In this document: one piece after another, positions 56,358-64,000 of the stretch
Layout of the letters: each line of letters opens with the position of its first letter
How positions within the stretch are numbered: position 1 is the stretch's first letter
From: Rhizophlyctis rosea
Lineage: Eukaryota; Chytridiomycota; Chytridiomycetes; Rhizophlyctidales; Rhizophlyctidaceae
Direction of reading: 5' to 3'
NCBI GenBank assembly: GCA_027596075.1
Contig: JADGJC010000037.1
Location: 5,404-69,403 of the forward strand
Length of the DNA stretch: 64,000 bases
Position numbers and translations under genes: made by a program
The notes under the pieces: generated by a model
Databases searched by the model: none
What the model saw: only the letters and a program-made list of their open reading frames with translations
What the model was told of the DNA's origin: nothing

Positions 56358-59300
56358 GTATGTGCTTATGCTGCTTGAAGTGGTTGGGTAAACCAACAGC
56401 TACGCCGACAGAACTCCAAAAATTGTAAACGGGAGTTATCCACCGCAACCGCACGTAACCGCGAAATCGTTCCAGTTCGCCTGGATGATGGTCCTTTTGG
56501 GTGGGCTGAGGTTGCTACGGCTGGACTTCTCTATTTCGACTTCGCTCATAGGTCGGTTAACAGGAATGATACTGTTGAGAAGTTAGCCGGAGGCATTTCC
56601 GCTGCACTCAACCGATTTGCGGCTGCTCAAAGCACAACTGCCGTCATCTCTTCCCCCCCCCACCTCAACCCAAGTGCAAACCCCACCTCCAGTTACACCT
56701 GCGACTTCTATTACACCCGCCGTACCCACCTCACCGATGAAGCCACGTGTTCCTGACGAGGAGCTTCGCAAGCTCTTGTCACCAAGTAATCTTACGAAAA
56801 TGGCTAATGACGTCGACGAAGTTGCCAACATGCGGTTGGGAGGAACACGTGACTGGCTATTGGAGAAGATTCGAAATTGGGCTGAAGGGAAACCGGGAGA
56901 CGCTCACGGATCGCCCTATTTTTTGGTTGTCGGGGATAGCTGGATCGGGGAAGTCCGTTGTAGCGGCGTGTGTGGTTAACGAGTTATGGAAGCTCCCGAC
57001 TTTTGGGGCGTCTTTCATTTGCAAAATTAGGAATGCGGAACGTGATGATCCTGCTCGCCTCATCCGCACCGTTGCATACCAGCTGGGAAAAAAGTACCCG
57101 GAAGTCGGCCATCACATTGTCGATTGCGAGAAGAAGGAGGAGGGTTTTGTTGCTGGGGCGAATGTGTCGCGTGCTTTCCAAGGGCTCATTCTGGACTCGC
57201 TTGCAGCTTTGAAATCGGAGGTTGTTCTCGTCTTGGATGCTCTCGATGAGTGTGGTATCGTGGGATCAGTAGATAGGGCTGCTTTCTTATTGGCATTTGG
57301 GAAGACAGCATTCCCTCCAAACGTGAAGTTGTTCGTGACCAGCCGCCCGGAGGCCGATATTGTGCAGATGCTGCCGTTCAGCGCCCGTTATCCCCTCGCC
57401 TTGGAAGAGGAGCTGAATCATCAAGATCTCTTCGTCTTCGCCAAAGATAGGATCTCACACAAATTTCCATTGGAAAGCGAGCAGTTACAGCACGAAAGGG
57501 CCGAGGCTTTAGCAGCTCGATCCGGTGGACATTTCATGTGGCTGCATCCTGCATGTGAGGAACTTCGTGACTGTGCGGATGGCGAAGAAGCTTTGAAGGA
57601 CCTATTGCAGAGAGAAACGGTGGGACCGGCAAATCAACGGATGGACAAGCTGTATCTCCGCACATTGGAACGGGCTTTTCCTGGTGCTTCTGGGGTGGAC
57701 GACGCAGGTGGATGGTGTAGATACTTCCGAGCAATTGTTGGGACGATCGTGGCCGTTCGGGTGCCATTAAGTCTGGAGACTATTAGCGAGCTGATTCACA
57801 TGGGTGCAAAAATATCCGCCGTTGCGGAGCTAGTAGGTAGAATATCATCGCTTTTGTACATCGCCGACGACCAAATCCGGATCATCCACAAATCCTTCTC
57901 CGACTTTATCATTGACCCCAATCGGTGCACGGATAGCAGATTTTTGGTGTTCAGAGAAGACTGCGAGGTGCAAATAACATCGGGTTGCTTTCGGATCCTG
58001 AACGGCCTACTCAAGCGGAACATGTGTAATATCGAAGTGCATCAGTTCAATACGGACGTTAGCGACCTACACGAACGCATCCGAACCCGGATCCCAAACC
58101 ATCTGCAGTATGCCGCTCAGTATTCCGTCAGCCATTTGATGGCCTGCCCCACTTCTCGAATTGCAGAATTCAACACATTATTGGATTCGTTCTGGAGGGA
58201 GCAATTGCTGAACTGGATGGAAGTTGTGAGCGTTCTGGATCTCGTGATACCAGTCACGGCGCATCTCCTTCACCTCAAGGAGTGGACGAAAGCAGATCAA
58301 ATACAACGTCAGGTATGTGCCAAATCACGCTACGTTTGTTTGTTCTCAAACCTCATTTTTCGCGCGCTTTCCAAGATTCAAGCAAATACGATCAAACTCA
58401 TCCAAGGCGCGTCCCGGTTTATCCAAGAATTTGCCGTGCCGATCACTCTCAGCGCCCCTCATGTCTGGACGTCCGCGGCGCCATTCGCCCCGTCTGAAAC
58501 AACGAAACAACCATATTCCAACATTATCGGGAACGTCTAGAAGTCGATGTCTTCAGAGGGGGTGAAACCACTTGGTCCGCATGCACCAGAACCCTAGAGA
58601 TGAGGAGCGACCTCGCTTGCGCCCCTGCCATTACAGCGGATGGACGGAGAATGCTCCTTCTCGAACGGGACTCGGAACATTCCGCAAAAATGTATGACGC
58701 TCACACCGGTGTGGAAGTACTTGAGTTTGGAGGGATAATAGCTCAGTGTACAGGCCACGGAAGGTCGCACTGGATCCCAATGGGAACTTTGTAGCTGTCA
58801 TGTGTGGCCAGAGTGATGAATCACAGTTTATCCGTGTATACGACGGAGTCACAGCAGACCTTCTTCGGGAGTTTCATCTACCCATGTTGACCATGAACTT
58901 ATTTGATGCATCCTCCAATGCGTTTGCGCTGACGTCCTCTGGAGCCCTGGTTGCGGCAAGGACACGAGGGAAAAACGATACGGAAATTTACCTTTGGAAC
59001 ATTCCTTCTGGAAAGTTGTTGCAAGCATTTCCTGCTCGTGATATGTCGTCAAGGCTGCAGCCATATGTGAGGAGCAGCAAATCTTCGTGATATTGGGCGT
59101 TCGTCAGAAGGGTAACTTGACCGCTGGAGCGCTCATCTAGGATTGGGCAAACCAGACTATTCTGCACGATTTTGAAATCGCGTGGAACTTCAGGCGGTTT
59201 CCTGACGGGTTCGCGGCCGCGTTCTCGAAAGATGGGCAACGGATGGTAATTTGTGCCGGTAAAGTGCAACTTTGGGACACATGTGGGAAAAAGATGTTGC

Positions 59301-59541
59301 TTGATTTTGATTGTCAACCAATGTCAGATGTGGCGATCAGCGGGGATGGATCCGTTGTGGGCACTGGTGGGAGAGGTGTCACAGACATTTGGAGCAGCTC
59401 GAGCGCCGAGAAGTTGTGCACGCTTGCAGGTCAATCCCTGGAGCATGTCTGGGTGTACGTCGCCGATAAGGGTGAAACGGTGATTACGGCCTCATCCGAC
59501 GGGTTTGTTAAGATATGGGAGTCTACGCAAGACCTTTCATG

Positions 59542-62500
59542 AAAAGGTGCACATATGATACGTCATCCTCTCATTGCTGTGCTCAGTGAATGGTATGGCT
59601 CTGAAATTTATCAAATGACAACCTCCATGCAGAGAACGCACAGTCCCTCATGAAGGGTAGGTTGAAAAGAAGCTGCGGGAATTGAACGCCATGCACTCCA
59701 TGCCAGTCTTGCTGGAGCGGAGCGACCATTCATTGTGCTAGAAGTACACTTGGCGATTAAGCCACTCCTGTAAAGGAAGTCAGATCCAGTAGTAGTCTCG
59801 AATGCATTCAATGCATGAACACCGTGATAAGTGCGGTAAGCCATGAGTGATGATTTCATGTCGGCGAGCGACTCCCTTACTATGCGATTCCAGATTTCAG
59901 CCAGATTCGAAACAGTTGGTGTGTCTGAGGGGATTGCCGGATTACCTTTCTTCAGAACTTCGGATGACCGCTTCTGCCCCTTTTTTTGCAATGAGATCAT
60001 TTCGACAGGCATTCACATTGGGGTCTAATGTTTCTAACGTAGTACGTCGGTGAGTGGAGGTCGGATGTGAAACGAAGTGTTCAAGATATCTACATCATCT
60101 CCTGCCACGAGAAATTATGAAGGATGATGCATTCCCGATAGCTTGGAGCCCAAATGGAGAACATTTCGAAACAAGCCGCTATCTTCTTTTACCATCTTTA
60201 ATACTGTTTGGTGACTCCATATCTGCATCGGATATGGGATGCTCTTCACCTTAGGTTGCGGCCGTCCAAAAAGGGACTCGGATATTCGCAATGGCCATGA
60301 AGATTTTGTCTGCAATCGTTCGCAGTCGCGCACCTCCCCCGCTTATTGCCTATCTGTACCAATCCTTAATTACCCCATGCAAAAGAAATCGTGCGCGGAT
60401 GCAAGACATGAGGGTTGATATTGATTCCCACGATCACTCGTTTCCCAGGCATACTGGAAAAAAAGCCAAACATACAACCGAAGCCGATAGCCACGATTTT
60501 GCATCCATCGCAACCGAATGGGCCTTGTCATCAACCTGGAGATGACATGAGGAGCTTCATTTGAAGAATATCCTTCAGTGGGGATAGCGACATGCGCCCG
60601 AAAAGCTTTTCTCAATCGGATTCTAAAGCGGACCGAGATGGCCTTGGTACAGTCGGCATTCCCGTGACCATCCTCAGTTTCACCGTAGAATCAGACCGAA
60701 ATCGATACCAGCAATGAGGTCGACTGGACCATAGACGTGCGTGACAAGCTCATGCTCAGCTTTACGAGCTATCTGTCCGCGCCAAGTAGTAATTGCCTCT
60801 GATATCTGACTGTGATCCCTAAGAATGCGCGCTGGTGATGAAGGTTTTGACAAAACCGTCGTACTGCCTCAATTGGACTATTCATTTGCCCCTTCGCCCA
60901 GCGGGATGATTTCTGAAGGAGAGGTCTCATCATCCGGGTAACTTTCATTATTTTTTGTTCTTGCTAGTAGCAATGTTCTTCGTTGGGGGTTGCATTATTG
61001 GGGGTCTGGGGATGCTATTTTTGCGGACGGTGCGTGAATATGGCGTTGTAAAACGGCAGTGAATGTGAGCGGGGGCATCGGGAAGAGGCAGCCTGTATGC
61101 ACGAACCCCATGCTGTGGGAAGCCGCCTGATTTATATGCACCTAGATGAATGCGGCAACATGTCGGTGCGCGGAACCTCTACCTGTGCGCATTGCAGGTC
61201 ATTCCCCTCGAGAAGTTCGAGATGACGACAGTGTTATGAATGCGTTCTTTGCGTTGATAGCGACAAAGGTCAGGAGCACTGAGTTGGTGACTGACGTGAC
61301 TGGAGAACAATCGGGCGTTGTGCTAATTCTGGTCTGTTCCGTTGCTGCCTTTTTTCCCAACAGGGTCACATTCAGCGTTATCAAGCCTTATGCCACATCG
61401 ATGGGTCTCAAATTGGTGCAGCGATATTGGTGTGGAAAGCGACGGGGAGGGATCTCAATACGAACCTGCTGGCCCTGCCATCTGGAAAACAACGACAAAG
61501 ACTGACGAGCCAAAGAACTGTGGAAACATTCAAACGTATGTGTTCTAAAGTATTGCAAGTAAGAGCTTCAGATATGAATTCACCTTTCCAACAAGACAAC
61601 GGGATGTGCGCATTCCTTGGCAAAAAGAGATTTGCATATCTGCGCGTGAAATAGAGACGGGCTTGATTGGGTCAGAATCAATTGTGGCCATTCCGAGGAC
61701 TTCAAGTTCTGATTTGGATGCTATTTTCTCTTCACGAGTCCTATGCGATTTTGATGTTCGCCGAACATCTGTTACAGGTTGGATCAATCATCCTCCAAAA
61801 CAAAACCCTGCGAAGATAGCGACGTAAGGCGAATACCAAGCAAAAAGACCCAACTGCAGCATTGTAGCCCCAGGAATTCAGGCGCACAGCATCCGTTCAT
61901 TGTATGCGCATGAACTGTATCATTCACTTTGCGATGGTTCTTTGCTAATCCTTGCCGGAGGGTCCTTTGGCTTTACATTGAAATTAGCTTTGTGAAGGTG
62001 CCATGCTCCTACTGCCCGTCGGCAGACCAACGCTAACGACTGCAAAAGGGTTCCTGGTGCTTGAGGGCAGCATGATACACGAATCCTGTGTAGTCCGCTC
62101 TCTGTCGTTTTTGCCCGTCCGTAATTTTCGTCTGTAATTGGAGAAGTCTCTACCCCAAGAAAAAGAAGAGGCAGGAATGGGGCAGCCCAGAATACCGGAT
62201 ATCCATAACAGATAAATTAGGTGCCGGATGAATAGCATTCATATCGCAATTGGATCTTTGAGTTGGTTCTTCACAATATTCAGTTCGTCCTTTATTCACT
62301 CCCAACTTCCGTTTTTCTTTCCCCTACTATTTGCAAAAGATGTTGCAGATAATGTGGACTATCTTCAAAAATGGGTGATTCGATAGAAGTGGGCATGTCC
62401 TCTTCCTTCGCGTTCGAAAGAACCAATCAATTGGTCGGCTGCATGTCGACTTTCAGAGCACGCAGAGTAAATTGAACTTTACATGTCTGCCATCATCAGC

Positions 62501-64000
62501 GCCTAATGTTCACCATTACCATTTGTTTCTGCTCACAAAAGTGTACGTCCGGGAGAGGCATACATGAGTTCAAAGTTTGGAAAATTGTATTGCTGCTCAG
62601 ATGGGATTCAAAGACTTTGGGCGCAAAACTTTCGGGCATTGCTTCAGCGGATGCATGATCGTCAGTATCGTTTGGGAAAAGGAATTTACATATGCCTCCG
62701 GTAAGAGGGAAATCAATCTGTTGTTAACGCTCACAATCTCCCCTTCGGATGGGACGGTGCTACTTCATCTACCGCGCCGGTCATAACGTCTGGATCAATA
62801 GGGATGTCCTTTTTCTCATTTGTAAGGACATTCACGTGGTGGTTTAAGCATCTCCCTCATGATGAAGCTAGTGTGGTATTGAGCTTCGAATATGTGCCAC
62901 CAAATATCCAGATAAGTTTACAGGCGGGGGGTTTCGGATGTCATCGGGATGGAAGCAACGCCAGCCAATCGGAATCCCCTAGGTCACGTAGCGGTTAGTG
63001 CGGTTGTCTACGGATCGCCACCTTTGCACCACTGATTGAAAACAACGGAACGAAAAAGAAAGAACCGGCAATCGCGAAAGGCATAACCTGGTATGCGCGC
63101 ATGTTCTAAACACAAGTTGGGCTGGACGATTTCACTTCAGCAGATTGACATGTAGCTCCGATGTAAGTCTTGGATTACAACGAACGGGAATCCCTGCTGT
63201 ATAGTAGATCTGTCATTTCATTCACTCCCTCCGAAGGCAACATGCTTCAATGGGATGTCAGTTGGAACATGTCCCATGAAGCTTTCTCGGATCATGGACG
63301 CCTTTTGGTGCTTTCCATTGTCCCGAAAGGTCCCAACAAAAAAGATGAAGCATCGGATCGGAAAGAGACTCTCATCCCTGGGATGGGTGCATGTCTGGGC
63401 AACGTGAAGGATTCAGCGTGCAATTGTTTCCTACAATATAGGTCGGAACTTGGTCTTCCCCTTCAGATAAGTGGCCTGGTTCACTTTGATGCATCTGCTC
63501 ACGTTGAACTCGTTGATGTATGTCTTCCCATAACTGGTAGTTAGTAACTTACCATAAGCTGCGCCAACCACTGACACTTCATGGGACACTAAAGGGAAAA
63601 AAAGGATTGGCATTGTATGATAGCTAATCGACATACATGCCGTATGATACGGTTGGAGTGCCCGAAAGATGAGAAACTCCCTGCAAAAATCGAAGGTGAA
63701 CCGGATGGGTGCATACTTGAGCATCGTGGAGGATTCACCGTTGAACTGGTCCCCCAGATGGGTAAGTTTTGTGTTGGAACTCATTGTCGATTCACTTCGC
63801 AACACGCAAATGGGTCGCTCTTTACCTTCGACTTTGGAGTTTTGACACGCTCTTCGGTCAGATTGCAAGGATAATGTTGGATATGGGGACTGCCTTGAAT
63901 CGGGTGGAGGCGGCATGGTTCTTACTTCTTGCCGAACAGAATAACCACCTGGTCAGACGCAAAACGATACTTGTGGATTTTCAGGGAGGCGCATGTCGAG
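59542..64000. other. Gene-poor right end
   Basis: No supportable gene. Short frames on both strands include a possible WD-like scrap (DAFPIAWSPNGEHF near 60120), an open tail with a transmembrane-like stretch ending at 61062 (FLLLVAMFFVGGCIIGGLGM), and a 124-codon plus ORF at 63170-63544 with no motif. The last 140 bases read open on the plus strand (MLDMGTALNRVEAAWFLLLA) and may be the start of something beyond the window. Some of these may be remnants of NLR-like genes. Confidence 0.45.

Larger units (their letters stand above)
55713..59541 (+). pseudogene. TIR-NACHT-WD40 NLR-like gene with multiple disruptions
   Basis: Fungal NLR-type receptor. Exons 55713-56131 and 56186-56357, then an open region from 56412. 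The N-terminus is Ser/Pro-rich and disordered. The TIR domain starts EKYDVMISYCWPNKPQ, continues RGYRVWYDE and VVCVFLSVPYT, and after splicing NSKNCKREL, where the Glu (about residue 205) matches the catalytic Glu of NADase TIRs. The NACHT has Walker A GIAGSGKS and Walker B VLVLDALDECG. An intron is likely at 58313-58375. A helical module ends in APHVWTSAAPFAPS, typical before fungal WD40 propellers. WD-like repeats follow to 59541 (VQLWDTCGKK, GFVKIWESTQD). The frame changes at least five times: at a C9 run (56653-56661), a T6 run (56919-56924), about 58490-58515, a GGAGGG run (58729-58734) and about 59038-59042. A TAG (59138-59140) sits where WD repeats have Trp (ALI-stop-DWANQ). Decay or uncorrected indels are both possible. 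Confidence 0.8.

Noticed and set aside
1..64000. CRISPR arrays, rRNA genes, intact transposases
   Set aside because: Looked for regularly spaced repeats, rRNA-like blocks and transposase motifs on both strands; none seen.

Overview
The window looks like a nuclear contig from a fungus, probably an early-diverging (zoosporic, chytrid-like) one. The base composition is balanced. Genes carry several short GT-AG introns (mostly 55-140 nt). There is a single-chain eukaryotic acetyl-CoA carboxylase of fungal size and a HET-domain gene. A gene with a Crinkler-type N-terminal domain is also present, a domain known from chytrids and oomycetes. The placement is inference; no rRNA, tRNA or mitochondrial marker was found. 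One assembly gap (10 N) lies at 28067-28076.

Layout. 1-3246 (-): 5' part of a full-size ABCC/MRP-type ABC transporter running off the left edge. 4039-8169 (+): translation initiation factor eIF3a in eight exons. 8170-12244: gene-poor, with a decayed minus-strand coding family in two copies. 12245-14689 (+): a Crinkler-like head, a transmembrane segment and a WD40 propeller in one protein. 14690-25146: about 10 kb without a supportable gene. 25147-27589 (+): a multi-RRM, His-rich RNA-binding protein with a probable 5'UTR intron. 27590-33890: the gap, a fragmentary membrane-protein gene and two tandem PPxY/tail-anchor paralogues, the second frameshifted. 33891-34769 (-): a polytopic membrane protein. 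36185-37565 (+) and 37656-38292 (-): a convergent pair, a D-2-hydroxyacid dehydrogenase and a hydroxylaminobenzene-mutase-like four-helix membrane protein. 38994-40541 (-): HET-domain protein. 41965-49408 (-): acetyl-CoA carboxylase (ACC1) in seven exons. 50.2-52.3 kb: two small hypothetical genes. 55713-59541 (+): a TIR-NACHT-WD40 NLR-like gene with at least five apparent frameshifts and a nonsense codon. 59542-64000: no gene I can support.

How it fits together. Housekeeping genes (eIF3a, ACC1) alternate with families linked to self/non-self recognition or signalling (HET, TIR-NLR, Crinkler-WD40) and with gene-poor, decayed DNA.

The most interesting signal is in the introns. One early intron each of the ABC transporter, eIF3a and ACC1, plus a probable 5'UTR intron of the RRM gene, is two to six times longer than the other introns and packed with short perfect hairpins and (GGGT)n tracts on the sense strand. 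The ABC and eIF3a introns share a clearly alignable block of roughly 100 bp in the same orientation. This suggests a family of intron-borne mobile elements (introners) not explained by the gene annotation.
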